A DNA stretch of 64,000 bases from Acetobacter cibinongensis. Its GTDB lineage: Bacteria; Pseudomonadota; Alphaproteobacteria; Acetobacterales; Acetobacteraceae. The notes beneath the pieces are model-generated. The model was not told where the DNA came from, ran no database searches, and saw only the letters and a list, made by a program, of their open reading frames with translations. Made by a program: the position numbers and the translations under genes. Of the stretch, positions 25,587 to 33,965 are shown one piece after another. Numbering within the stretch: position 1 is the stretch's first letter; every line of letters starts with the position of its first letter. The stretch is from positions 209,735 through 273,734 of the forward strand of contig NZ_BAMV01000018.1 of NCBI RefSeq assembly GCF_000963925.1. Direction: 5' to 3'.

Positions 25587-27371
25587 ATGCCCTCTCCCTC
25601 CGCCAACCGTCTGACTGCTTTGCGCTCCCTGTTGGAACAGGAGGGACTGGATGGGCTAATTATCCCGCATAGCGATGAGTATCTGGGGGAATACACGCCA
25701 GCCTGTGCTGAGCGTCTGGAATGGTTGACCGGTTTTTCCGGCAGCGCAGGGCTGGCTATTGTTCTTCCTGAAACCGCTGCCGTGTTCTCGGATGGCCGCT
25801 ATGTCACACAAATGGACCAACAGGTGGATAAAAGCTGCTGGTCCTGTGAGCATATGTACCAGACGCCTCCCAACCAATGGCTGGCAGACCATGCCCCAAA
25901 AGGCGCACGCATTGGTTACGATTCCCGGATCATGAGCCAAGCCGAACTTCTGCCTTTTCAGGCAACGGCGCAGACTTATTCCCTGAGTGCAACCGCCGGA
26001 AATCTAGTGGATCGTCTTTGGACGGACCGCCCGGCGTTTCCAGCAGGCCCAGCCGTTATCCACCCCCTCGCTTATGCGGGCGAAGCATCGGACAGCAAGC
26101 GTAAGCGTCTGGCGCAGGGGCTGGTGCGGGCAGGCCAAGCTGCTGCCGTGTTGAGCGATTCTTCCTCTATCGCATGGCTGCTCAATATCCGTGGTGCCGA
26201 CATCCCCTGCCTGCCGGTTGTGCTGGCCTTTGCCGTGCTCCACGCCGATACCACGGTGGACCTGTTCATTCAGGGCAGCAAACTCCCTGCTAATGTCCGT
26301 GACTGGCTGGGAGACGCTGTGCGTGTGCATGAACCAGATGCCATGGAACAGGTACTGGCCGGACTGAAAGGCCGTGTGGTCAGCGTTGATCCGGCAACCA
26401 ATGCCGTCTGGTTTACGGAAACACTGACCCGCCATGGTGCGACAGTGCAGGAAAGCCCGGACCCCTGCCTGCTGCCCAAAGCCCTAAAAAACCCGACAGA
26501 GCAGGAAGGCAGCCGCAAGGCCCATTTGAAAGATGGCATCGCTCTGTGCCGTTTCCTGCACTGGCTGGACCAGAACGCTCTTAACACTACTGAACTGAAA
26601 GCGGCCGCAACGCTTGATGCCTTTCGGACTGAAGGCGCGGATTACCGGGGCGAATCTTTCCCTGCCATTTCTGGCTCAGGCCCTAATGGTGCGGTTATTC
26701 ATTACCGCGTCACCCCAGAGTCAGACCGTGCGCTGACTGCTAACGAAGTTTATCTGATTGATAGCGGTGGCCAGTATCCGGAGGGCACAACAGATGTCAC
26801 CCGCACACTCTGGACAGGGCCGGACGCCCCACCCGCCCGCCTGAAGGAAACCTTTACCCGCGTACTAAAAGGCAATTTACGCCTTGGCCGGGCCCGCTTT
26901 CCCAAAGGTACCACTGGCTCTGCGCTGGACACCCTTGCCCGTTTTGACCTCTGGCAAGCCGGGCAGGATTATGACCACGGTACAGGGCATGGAGTGGGCA
27001 GTTTTCTGTCCGTGCATGAAGGCCCGGCCCGTATTTCCAAAATACCAAACCCCATTGCGCTGGATGCAGGGATGATCCTGTCCAATGAGCCCGGTTATTA
27101 TGAGCCCGGCGCGTATGGCATCCGTCTGGAAACGCTGGTGCTGGTTCACCCCATGCCCCATGTCGAAGGGGCACGCCCCGGCTTTGAGTTCGAGACGTTG
27201 ACTCTGGCTCCTTTCGACCGCCGCCTGATTGATGAGCAGACTCTGGGGCAGGAAGATAAGACTATTCTGGATGCCTACCATGCACGGGTGCTGGAACTGA
27301 TTGGTCCGCACCTGCCTCCAGAAGCACAAAAATGGCTGAAAACCGCCTGCGCGCCCCTCACGGCGGCGTGA
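25587..27371 (+). CDS. Aminopeptidase P family metallopeptidase (M24B)
   Basis: Cytosolic Xaa-Pro aminopeptidase of 594 residues, the long three-domain form related to eukaryotic XPNPEP1: two creatinase-like N-terminal domains, then the pita-bread catalytic domain. The metal ligands can be seen in LIDSGGQYPEGTTDVTRT (two Asp), GTGHGVGSFLSVHEGP (His), SNEPGYYEPG (Glu) and RLETLVLV (Glu). It removes N-terminal residues preceding proline. AAGGA lies seven bases before the ATG. It is 70 bases after prmA. Confidence 0.93.
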   Translation: MPSPSANRLTALRSLLEQEGLDGLIIPHSDEYLGEYTPACAERLEWLTGFSGSAGLAIVLPETAAVFSDGRYVTQMDQQVDKSCWSCEHMYQTPPNQWLADHAPKGARIGYDSRIMSQAELLPFQATAQTYSLSATAGNLVDRLWTDRPAFPAGPAVIHPLAYAGEASDSKRKRLAQGLVRAGQAAAVLSDSSSIAWLLNIRGADIPCLPVVLAFAVLHADTTVDLFIQGSKLPANVRDWLGDAVRVHEPDAMEQVLAGLKGRVVSVDPATNAVWFTETLTRHGATVQESPDPCLLPKALKNPTEQEGSRKAHLKDGIALCRFLHWLDQNALNTTELKAAATLDAFRTEGADYRGESFPAISGSGPNGAVIHYRVTPESDRALTANEVYLIDSGGQYPEGTTDVTRTLWTGPDAPPARLKETFTRVLKGNLRLGRARFPKGTTGSALDTLARFDLWQAGQDYDHGTGHGVGSFLSVHEGPARISKIPNPIALDAGMILSNEPGYYEPGAYGIRLETLVLVHPMPHVEGARPGFEFETLTLAPFDRRLIDEQTLGQEDKTILDAYHARVLELIGPHLPPEAQKWLKTACAPLTAA

Positions 27372-27465
27372 AGGCAAACAGGATAATCGGCTGGTCACGC
27401 AATTGGGAATCGCGTCATCAGCCGAACGGGCGCAGAAAAGTCGCGAAGTGAAGGGAGCTTCCAGA

Positions 27466-28497
27466 ATGACGACAGACAGCAAGACCATCCCCGCTACTCT
27501 TATACCCGGTGACGGTATCGGCCCCGAGATTGTTGAATCGGTAATCGAAATCCTGAACGCGGTTGGTGCCCCGTTCGAATGGGACAAACAACTGGCCGGT
27601 ATGGCTGGGGTGGATGCGGTCAATGACCCACTGCCAAAACAGACCATTGAGAGCATTCGCCGCACAGGCCTGGCACTCAAAGGCCCGCTGACAACACCAG
27701 TCGGTGGCGGCTTCAAGTCCATTAACGTCACCCTGCGTCAGGAATTCGGGCTTTTTGCCAACCTGCGCCCGACCAAAACAATCGTGCCGGGTGGCCGTTT
27801 TGACAAAATTGACCTCGTGCTGTTCCGTGAGAACCTAGAGGGCTATTATGCAGCTATGGAGCACTACATCCCTGTGGGCGATGACCCCAAGGGCATTGCT
27901 CTCAGCTCCGGCTACAATTCCCGCACGGAATGCCGCCGCATTGTTAAATATGCCTTCGAATACGCACTGAAAAATAACCGCAAAACGGTTACCATCGTGC
28001 ACAAGGCCAATATTCTTAAACTGCTGACCGGTCTATTCCTTGAAGAAGGCCGCAAGGTTGCTGAAGAATATAAAGGCCGCGTCGCCTTTAACGAACGGAT
28101 TGTTGACGCCTGCGCCATGCAGCTTGTCATCAACCCATGGCAGTTTGACGTGGTGGTAACCACCAATCTGTTTGGTGACATCCTCTCTGACCTGACAGCC
28201 GGTCTTGTTGGCGGTCTGGGCATGGCGCCAGGTGCCAATATTGGTGACAAGGCTGCCGTGTTTGAAGCCGTGCACGGTTCAGCACCAGACATCGCTGGCA
28301 AAGGCATTGCCAACCCGCTGGCCCTGCTGCTTGCTGCGGTCATGATGCTCCAGCATGTGGGCCGTCAGGACCTTGCAGACCGCATTGACCTTGCCATTAA
28401 AAAGGTCATTACGGATGGTGGCCTCCGCACCAAAGATCTTGGTGGCGATGCCACAACAAAAGATCTGACAGCAGCTCTGAAACAGCAGCTCGTCTAA
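27466..28497 (+). CDS. icd: Isocitrate dehydrogenase, NAD-type
   Basis: TCA-cycle enzyme of 343 residues from the beta-decarboxylating dehydrogenase family, making 2-oxoglutarate from isocitrate. Key segments: IPGDGIGPEIV, NLRPTKTIVPGG, RENLEGYYAAMEHYIP and the metal-binding NLFGDILSDLTAGLVGGLG. Length and the absence of the longer E. coli-type insertions place it with NAD-dependent, IDH3-like enzymes, as reported for acetic acid bacteria. Homoisocitrate or tartrate dehydrogenase are less likely alternatives. GAAGGGAG precedes the chosen ATG; the frame extends 63 bases upstream without a ribosome site. Confidence 0.88.
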   Translation: MTTDSKTIPATLIPGDGIGPEIVESVIEILNAVGAPFEWDKQLAGMAGVDAVNDPLPKQTIESIRRTGLALKGPLTTPVGGGFKSINVTLRQEFGLFANLRPTKTIVPGGRFDKIDLVLFRENLEGYYAAMEHYIPVGDDPKGIALSSGYNSRTECRRIVKYAFEYALKNNRKTVTIVHKANILKLLTGLFLEEGRKVAEEYKGRVAFNERIVDACAMQLVINPWQFDVVVTTNLFGDILSDLTAGLVGGLGMAPGANIGDKAAVFEAVHGSAPDIAGKGIANPLALLLAAVMMLQHVGRQDLADRIDLAIKKVITDGGLRTKDLGGDATTKDLTAALKQQLV

Positions 28498-28500
28498 AAC

Positions 28501-28543
28501 AAAACAGGGGGGTAAGGCTTTTTGGCTTTATCCCCTGTTTTTC
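28501..28543 (+). terminator. Terminator after icd
   Basis: Arms AACAGGGG and CCCCTGTT close a hairpin with an inner paired segment, followed by TTTTT. Confidence 0.8.
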
Positions 28544-28587
28544 TACCCTCTTTACAACCAAGCTGACTAATAGCGTATTCTGCCTCC

Positions 28588-29298
28588 ATGACCGCGCTAT
28601 TCTCTGGCCAGTGGCCGCTTCTCCCCCTGCTTCCATCCTGCTTTGTGCGTGTTGTGCCGCATAAACCAGCCTATGACAGCGCATTACAAGATGAGATAGA
28701 GCGTATCTGGGCAGAGGCCTGCCGCGCCATACCTGCCTTGTTTAATGGCTGCGTATTTTCGGCTACCCGCATTACCTCTGGCTGCATTGATGGCTACTGG
28801 ACCGAGTATAAATCGGTTCTGGCGCAAATGAAGAAGCCTGAACTTTTCCCCATACTCCGCCTGCAACCCCTTGCCGTTATTGGCCTGTTGGAAACACCTG
28901 AAGGTTTTGTACTGGGGCGGCGGCATCCGTCATCGCTTTACCAAGGGAACTTTTGGCAAAGCCCACCTGCGGGAAGCATTGAGAAACGGGACAACACCCA
29001 GAACGTAGACCTGAAAGAACAACTCCTGGCTGAGGCTGAGGAAGAATTAGGGCTGACAGCGGATCTGTTAGAGGTTGGCCCACCGCGTCTAGTGGCCCGT
29101 CATCCGGGCACACGCATTCTGGACATTGGCATGTCTCTCAAAACACACTGCTCATTCCAGCAGGTCAAAGCCTGTTGGCAGGCCTCCGCCAACAGGGAGT
29201 ATGATCAGCTTGCCTTGGTGCCCCATACGCATCGTGCAGAATGGCTGGCACGCGGTGACATATTACCAACCTCCCGCGCCCTGCTGGAGCAGGCGTAA
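28588..29298 (+). CDS. Nudix-domain-like protein with altered Nudix box
   Basis: Protein of 236 residues. The centre resembles a Nudix fold: VIGLLETPEGFVLGRRHPSS, FWQSPPAGSIEKR and then LAEAEEELGL, which matches the Nudix box end REUxEExGU except that the first Arg is Ala. The preceding LFNGCVFSATRI segment resembles the FNG motif of eukaryotic NUDT22/Nudt9-like proteins. Substrate is unknown; loss of the Arg could weaken hydrolysis. No good ribosome site is visible. It is followed by an MFS transporter gene 111 bases away. Confidence 0.6.
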   Translation: MTALFSGQWPLLPLLPSCFVRVVPHKPAYDSALQDEIERIWAEACRAIPALFNGCVFSATRITSGCIDGYWTEYKSVLAQMKKPELFPILRLQPLAVIGLLETPEGFVLGRRHPSSLYQGNFWQSPPAGSIEKRDNTQNVDLKEQLLAEAEEELGLTADLLEVGPPRLVARHPGTRILDIGMSLKTHCSFQQVKACWQASANREYDQLALVPHTHRAEWLARGDILPTSRALLEQA

Positions 29299-29409
29299 GG
29301 CCATTGGGTGCATAAGTTTACTTTTTCTCCAACCTTTTGCAAAAGCAACGCACCACTGATTCGGGTCTTTCTGGCCTGCTGACACTCTTTCCCGCGCAGG
29401 ACCAAACCC

Positions 29410-30633
29410 ATGCCCCCCATCCACCAACACTCGCCGCAGGACCCATCAGGCCATCAGGCAAGTATTGCTGCCCATCTTATTTTTCTTATTGCTGCGGCCT
29501 GCGGGTTAACCGTTGCCAATCTCTATTATGCCCAGCCTCTTTCCGGCCTTATCAGTGCGGCTTTGGGCATGCCGGAGAGCCAATCTGGTCTGATCGTCAC
29601 CGTTACCCAGTTGGGTTATTGCCTTGGCCTTTTGCTCATTGTGCCGCTGGCAGACCTGCTCGAAAATCGTAGCCTGATTGTCTGGATGACACGACTACTG
29701 GCTGTTGCTTTGCTTCTGCTGCCTTTTACCAGCCACCCAATGCCTTTTCTTCTGGCAATCTGGCTTGTGGGGCTTCTGTCTGTCTCTGTACAAATTCTGG
29801 TCCCCTTTGCAGCGCATCTTGCCCCCATTGCCATACGCGGGCGCGTTGTAGGCAATGTGATGAGCGGACTCATGCTTGGGATTATGCTGGCGCGCCCCGT
29901 TGCCAGCCTTGTGGCGCATGTGGCCTCATGGCGGGCCATTTTTCTTTTGTCCGCAGGGATTATGCTGATTTTGTCAGTAGTTTTGGGAAGAATGCTCCCC
30001 AGCAGGCAACCCACCACCCAGCACTCCTACGCTGCGCTCTTACGCTCAATGGGGTCTCTTCTTATCTCCATCCCGGCACTTCAACGCCGTGCTTTTTACC
30101 ATGCCTGCATGTTCGGGGCTTTCAGCCTTTTCTGGACTGTTACTCCCCTCCTGCTGGCAGCGCCCCCTTATGGCCTGACCCAAGGTGAAATTGCCGTATT
30201 TGCTCTGGTTGGTGTTGCCGGTGCCATTTCTGCTCCGCTTGCCGGACGCATTGCGGATAGAGGCTGGATCTGGCCTGCAACACTTCTGGCCATGGCATTT
30301 GCGTCAGCAGCCTTCCTCGCAACATGGCTTGTCAGCCCCTCCATGCTGTTTGTTGTGGTCTTAGCGGTAGCCGGAGTGGTGATTGATTTTTGCATCACCG
30401 CCAATCTGGTTTTGGGGCAGCGCGTCCTGTTCGTTCTGGCACCAGAGCATCGTGCACGGTTAAATGCCTTGTATATGGCGCTTTTCTTTGTGGGGGGTGC
30501 GTTGGGTTCCGCTGTAGGCGGCTGGGCCTATGCGCATGGGGGCTGGGCGCTGGCCTCCACTTTTGGTGCAGCCCTGCCCGCTCTCGCCTTTATTGTATGC
30601 CTGACGGAAAAAGGGGCACGAAAGCCCTCATAA
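29410..30633 (+). CDS. Major facilitator superfamily transporter
   Basis: Inner-membrane protein of 407 residues with about 12 hydrophobic helices. The first helix ends in ANLYYAQPL, a sequence typical of one MFS drug/metabolite exporter group, and the loop after helix 2 has DLLENRSLI in the position of the family GxxxDRxGRR motif. The substrate is unknown; efflux is the usual role of this subgroup. AGGA lies eight bases before the ATG. It ends convergent to prfC with a hairpin between them. Confidence 0.85.
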   Translation: MPPIHQHSPQDPSGHQASIAAHLIFLIAAACGLTVANLYYAQPLSGLISAALGMPESQSGLIVTVTQLGYCLGLLLIVPLADLLENRSLIVWMTRLLAVALLLLPFTSHPMPFLLAIWLVGLLSVSVQILVPFAAHLAPIAIRGRVVGNVMSGLMLGIMLARPVASLVAHVASWRAIFLLSAGIMLILSVVLGRMLPSRQPTTQHSYAALLRSMGSLLISIPALQRRAFYHACMFGAFSLFWTVTPLLLAAPPYGLTQGEIAVFALVGVAGAISAPLAGRIADRGWIWPATLLAMAFASAAFLATWLVSPSMLFVVVLAVAGVVIDFCITANLVLGQRVLFVLAPEHRARLNALYMALFFVGGALGSAVGGWAYAHGGWALASTFGAALPALAFIVCLTEKGARKPS

Positions 30634-30677
30634 GGCTGCCAACTGCAGCATCTTTCCAGAGGCATACAATTGGCTAA

Positions 30678-30705
30678 CAAGGCGGGCTGCATTGTCCCGC
30701 CTTGG
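30678..30705. terminator. Hairpin between convergent MFS gene and prfC
   Basis: Arms CAAGGCGGG and CCCGCCTTG with a nine-base loop. T-runs are weak, but the position between two converging genes supports termination. Confidence 0.65.
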
Positions 30706-30710
30706 AAGAC

Positions 30711-32258
30711 TTATTTTATTTCCAGACCAATCTGCTTGATATCATGGAAGCTGATGTCAGGATTCTGCTCTTGCGTCCGGCGCATCATGAAAGAGGATGT
30801 CGCCAGAAAAACCGGGTCATCATCCAGATCATCCGCCATGGCTGTACGGTTAATCTGAGCAAAGGTTTCAATTTTATCCCGCGGGCCTGTAACCCAGCGC
30901 GCTAGCGAGAACGGTGTAGCATCAAACCCGATAGCCACCCCGTATTCCGCCTTAAGACGGGCCTGAAGCACATCAAGCTGAAGGGTGCCCACCACGCCAA
31001 CAATAGGCTGTGCACCATCCTGCGGCCGGAAAAGCTGTACCACGCCTTCTTCAGCAAGCTGGGTCAAAGCCTGTTTCAGCTTTTTGGCTTTCATGGCGTC
31101 ATCCAGACGGACACGGCGCAGAATTTCCGGGGCAAAGTGCGGTACGCCCGTAAATTTCAGATCCTCGCTTTCGGTCAGCGTATCCCCAATGCGCAGGGTG
31201 CCATGGTTAGGAATACCCACGACGTCCCCAGCAAAGGCTTCTTCCGCCAACTGGCGGTCACGCGCAAAAAAGAACTGCGGCGTATGCACGGCAAAGCTTT
31301 TGCCTGTACGCGTATGGCGCAAACGCATACCGCGCTCCAGCTTGCCAGAGCAAATACGGGCAAAGGCAATACGGTCCCGATGGTTGGGGTCCATATTCGC
31401 CTGAATTTTGAAGACCAGAGCCGTCATGCCGGGCTCGTCCGCCTGCACTGTCCGGCTTTCCGCCACCTGACTGCGCGGGGACGGACCAAACGCTACCAAT
31501 GCATCCAGCAGATCCGTCACGCCAATTTCCTTCATGGCGCTCCCGAAGAAAACTGGGGTCAGATGCCCTGCATCAAAAGACTCACGGTCAAACTGGGGCA
31601 GCACACCTTCCGCCAGCTCCAGCTCTTCCGTCAACTGTACCATGCGTGGGTCAGTTGGGGACAGTTCTTCCTGTGTATGGAGCTGTTTGGTCAGAATATC
31701 GTAGGTGCCAACAAACTTGCCAGCCCGTCCTACCGGCCATGTTGCGGGGGACGTATCAAGTGCCAATGACGCCGCAATTTCATCCAGCAGTTCAAACGGG
31801 TCCTGCGCTTCACGGTCCATCTTGTTAATGAAGGTCACGATGGGAATGTCACGCAGGCGGCAGATTTCGAACAGCTTGCGTGTCCGGTCTTCAATACCTT
31901 TTGCGGCGTCAATAACCATGACGGCAGAGTCAACGGCTGTCAGGGTGCGGTATGTATCTTCCGAGAAGTCTTCATGGCCCGGTGTGTCGAGCAGGTTGAA
32001 AATACACCCACCATATTCAAACGTCATGACCGAGCTGACAACCGAAATACCACGGTCACGCTCAATGCTCATCCAGTCAGAGCGGGTACGGCGGCGCTCC
32101 CCTTTGGCGCGCACGTTACCGGCAAGCTGAATAGCACCCCCTGCACGCAGGATCCGTTCTGTCAGAGTGGTTTTACCGGCGTCTGGATGCGAGATAATAG
32201 CAAAAGTACGGCGGCGTTTAATTTCCGTGCTCAGGTCGGTTGTGGGCGCATCAGACAT
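30711..32258 (-). CDS. prfC: Peptide chain release factor 3
   Basis: Translational GTPase of 515 residues that recycles RF1/RF2 from the ribosome. Motifs include the P-loop SHPDAGKTT at about 23-31, the switch region RDRGISVVSSV, DTPGHEDF and INKMDRE. The C-terminal part has the RF3 pattern QLDVLQARLKAEYGV. Length is slightly short of E. coli RF3 (529) but complete. It lies downstream of rpsD in the same direction with a terminator between. Confidence 0.96.
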   Translation of the reverse strand: MSDAPTTDLSTEIKRRRTFAIISHPDAGKTTLTERILRAGGAIQLAGNVRAKGERRRTRSDWMSIERDRGISVVSSVMTFEYGGCIFNLLDTPGHEDFSEDTYRTLTAVDSAVMVIDAAKGIEDRTRKLFEICRLRDIPIVTFINKMDREAQDPFELLDEIAASLALDTSPATWPVGRAGKFVGTYDILTKQLHTQEELSPTDPRMVQLTEELELAEGVLPQFDRESFDAGHLTPVFFGSAMKEIGVTDLLDALVAFGPSPRSQVAESRTVQADEPGMTALVFKIQANMDPNHRDRIAFARICSGKLERGMRLRHTRTGKSFAVHTPQFFFARDRQLAEEAFAGDVVGIPNHGTLRIGDTLTESEDLKFTGVPHFAPEILRRVRLDDAMKAKKLKQALTQLAEEGVVQLFRPQDGAQPIVGVVGTLQLDVLQARLKAEYGVAIGFDATPFSLARWVTGPRDKIETFAQINRTAMADDLDDDPVFLATSSFMMRRTQEQNPDISFHDIKQIGLEIK

Positions 32259-32300
32259 AACGGATCATCCGGCTGGTATAAAACAGGTAAAAACGGCAAA

Positions 32301-32335
32301 CGCCGGGTGGAGAGGGATACCCTCCACCCGGCGCT
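32301..32335 (-). terminator. Terminator after rpsD
   Basis: Twelve-base perfect arms CGCCGGGTGGAG/CTCCACCCGGCG with a nine-base loop. On the minus strand a T-rich stretch follows. Confidence 0.85.
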
Positions 32336-32359
32336 GCACAAATCGGGCCGAAGCGCCGA

Positions 32360-32977
32360 TTAACGGGAGTAGTATTCGACCACCAGGTTTGGTTCCATCT
32401 GTACCGGGTAAGGCACGTCAGAGAACTTAGGACCACGCAGGAACGTGCCCTTCATCTGGCGATGATCGACTTCCATGTATTCCGGCACATCACGTTCGGT
32501 CGTCTGGGTTGCGTCCAGAACGATAGCGAGCTGCTTGGATTTTTCACGAATTTCGATCACGTCACCGTCTTTAACAATGTAAGACGGAATGTTCAGCTTG
32601 CGACCGTTAACCAGGACGTGACCATGGTTGAGGAACTGACGCGCAGCAAACGGCGTGATGGCGAATTTCATGCGGTAGATAACCGCATCCAGGCGGCGTT
32701 CCAGCAGGTTGATCAGGTTTTCAGACGTATCGCCTTTACGACGCACGGCTTCCTGATAGTAGCGGCGGAACTGCTTTTCGCTGATGTTACCGTAGTAGCC
32801 TTTAAGCTTCTGCTTAGCCATCAGCTGGATGGAGAAGTCAGAAGGCTTGCCTTTACGGCGCTGACCATGCTGGCCAGGACCATATTCGCGACGGTTGACC
32901 GGAGACTTTGCACGGCCCCACAGGTTAACGCCAAGGCGACGGTTAATTTTATACTTGCTCTCGAGACGCTTGCTCAT
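32360..32977 (-). CDS. rpsD: 30S ribosomal protein S4
   Basis: Assembly-initiating small-subunit protein of 205 residues. Conserved segments are [16 protein letters not shown] at the start, YGPGQHGQ, the [14 protein letters not shown] part and the S4 RNA-binding domain [16 protein letters not shown]...NHGHVLVNG. The ATG giving this standard N-terminus was preferred over one seven codons upstream. Cotranscription with other ribosomal genes is not seen. Confidence 0.97.
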   Translation of the reverse strand: MSKRLESKYKINRRLGVNLWGRAKSPVNRREYGPGQHGQRRKGKPSDFSIQLMAKQKLKGYYGNISEKQFRRYYQEAVRRKGDTSENLINLLERRLDAVIYRMKFAITPFAARQFLNHGHVLVNGRKLNIPSYIVKDGDVIEIREKSKQLAIVLDATQTTERDVPEYMEVDHRQMKGTFLRGPKFSDVPYPVQMEPNLVVEYYSR

Positions 32978-33310
32978 AGTGCGCTCTACTCTTTTCACAC
33001 CTGCACACAGCGCTGCGTTACCGCTTTACTGCCTGCATATTTGGGCCGGTAGTCTCTGTCCCCCACGGATCAGAGCGGGCGCAGTGCGTATTACTGCATG
33101 AATGGGAGCATAGTCCATTCACGGCAGCCGTCCTGTCCACGTTCCCGGCAATGGGTGCAGCACTTACGGAAAGGCAGGCCACCTGTCAACTCTGCACACA
33201 GCTGTGCTCCGGCAGGTGTCTTGTGCTGATACAAGCAAATGCTGTGCCCGGCATCATAAATGGCGTAATCTGTTCCCAGTGACTCTTATGTAAAGCGAGG
33301 ATGAAAAGAT
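32978..33310. other. Divergent intergenic region between rpsD and the HdeD-like gene
   Basis: About 330 bases with no supported gene; it must hold both promoters. No conserved element, tRNA or clear operator was recognised. Confidence 0.4.
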
Positions 33311-33865
33311 ATGGATTTCACCAGAAAATGGGGGCTGTTCGTAGGGCTGGGCGTTGCCCTGATTGCCCTTGGCTTGCTGGCCTGCATCGACACCGTATCC
33401 GTCACTCTGGCCAGCACGGTCTTTTTGGGCTTCCTGATTATTATGGCAGGTATCATGCAGATGATACACGCCTTTGCCGTACGCGGCTGGAGCGGCTTTC
33501 TGTTTTCTTTGCTTGGCGGTTTGCTCTATGTGGCGGCCGGCGTCATTATCATTGAAGAGCCCGCAACAGGCGCTACCTTAATCACTCTTTTTGCGGCCAT
33601 CTGCTTTATTGTTGTGGGCATTATGCGCTGCGTTGTGGCGTTCCAAAATCGCAATTTTGCAGGCTGGGGTATTATCCTGTGCGGCGGCATTATCAGCCTG
33701 ATTGTCGGGGTAAGCCTTTATCTGACTCTTCCCTGGTCTGGCCTGTGGCTTATCGGCACGTTCATTGCTGTTGAACTGATTGTCAGCGGCTTGAGCTGGG
33801 TTCAGATTGGCCTCGCTCTGCGGCAGAACACCCATAACCAACTTCCTCCATCAAGCGGTTTTTAA
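33311..33865 (+). CDS. HdeD/DUF308 family membrane protein
   Basis: Integral membrane protein of 184 residues with six predicted helices arranged as repeated pairs, opening MDFTRKWGLFVGLGVALIALG. The pattern GLLYVAAGVIIIEEPATGATLIT and ICFIVVGIMRCVVAF fits HdeD, a membrane protein of the E. coli acid-resistance island with poorly known function. In an acid-producing host a link to acid tolerance is plausible but inferred. GCGAGG precedes the start and a strong terminator follows. Confidence 0.8.
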   Translation: MDFTRKWGLFVGLGVALIALGLLACIDTVSVTLASTVFLGFLIIMAGIMQMIHAFAVRGWSGFLFSLLGGLLYVAAGVIIIEEPATGATLITLFAAICFIVVGIMRCVVAFQNRNFAGWGIILCGGIISLIVGVSLYLTLPWSGLWLIGTFIAVELIVSGLSWVQIGLALRQNTHNQLPPSSGF

Positions 33866-33923
33866 ACAAACCGCTTTCAAACCCCGGCCCGTTCACGGCC
33901 TTGGGGAAGATGGAAGCTACGCA

Positions 33924-33962
33924 CAAAAAAGGGGCTGCTTTCTAAAAGCAGCCCCTTTTTTA
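33924..33962. terminator. Bidirectional terminator between HdeD-like and antiporter genes
   Basis: Arms AAAAGGGGCTGCTTT and AAAGCAGCCCCTTTTTT, symmetrical with A-run and T-run. Confidence 0.92.
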
Positions 33963-33965
33963 CGA

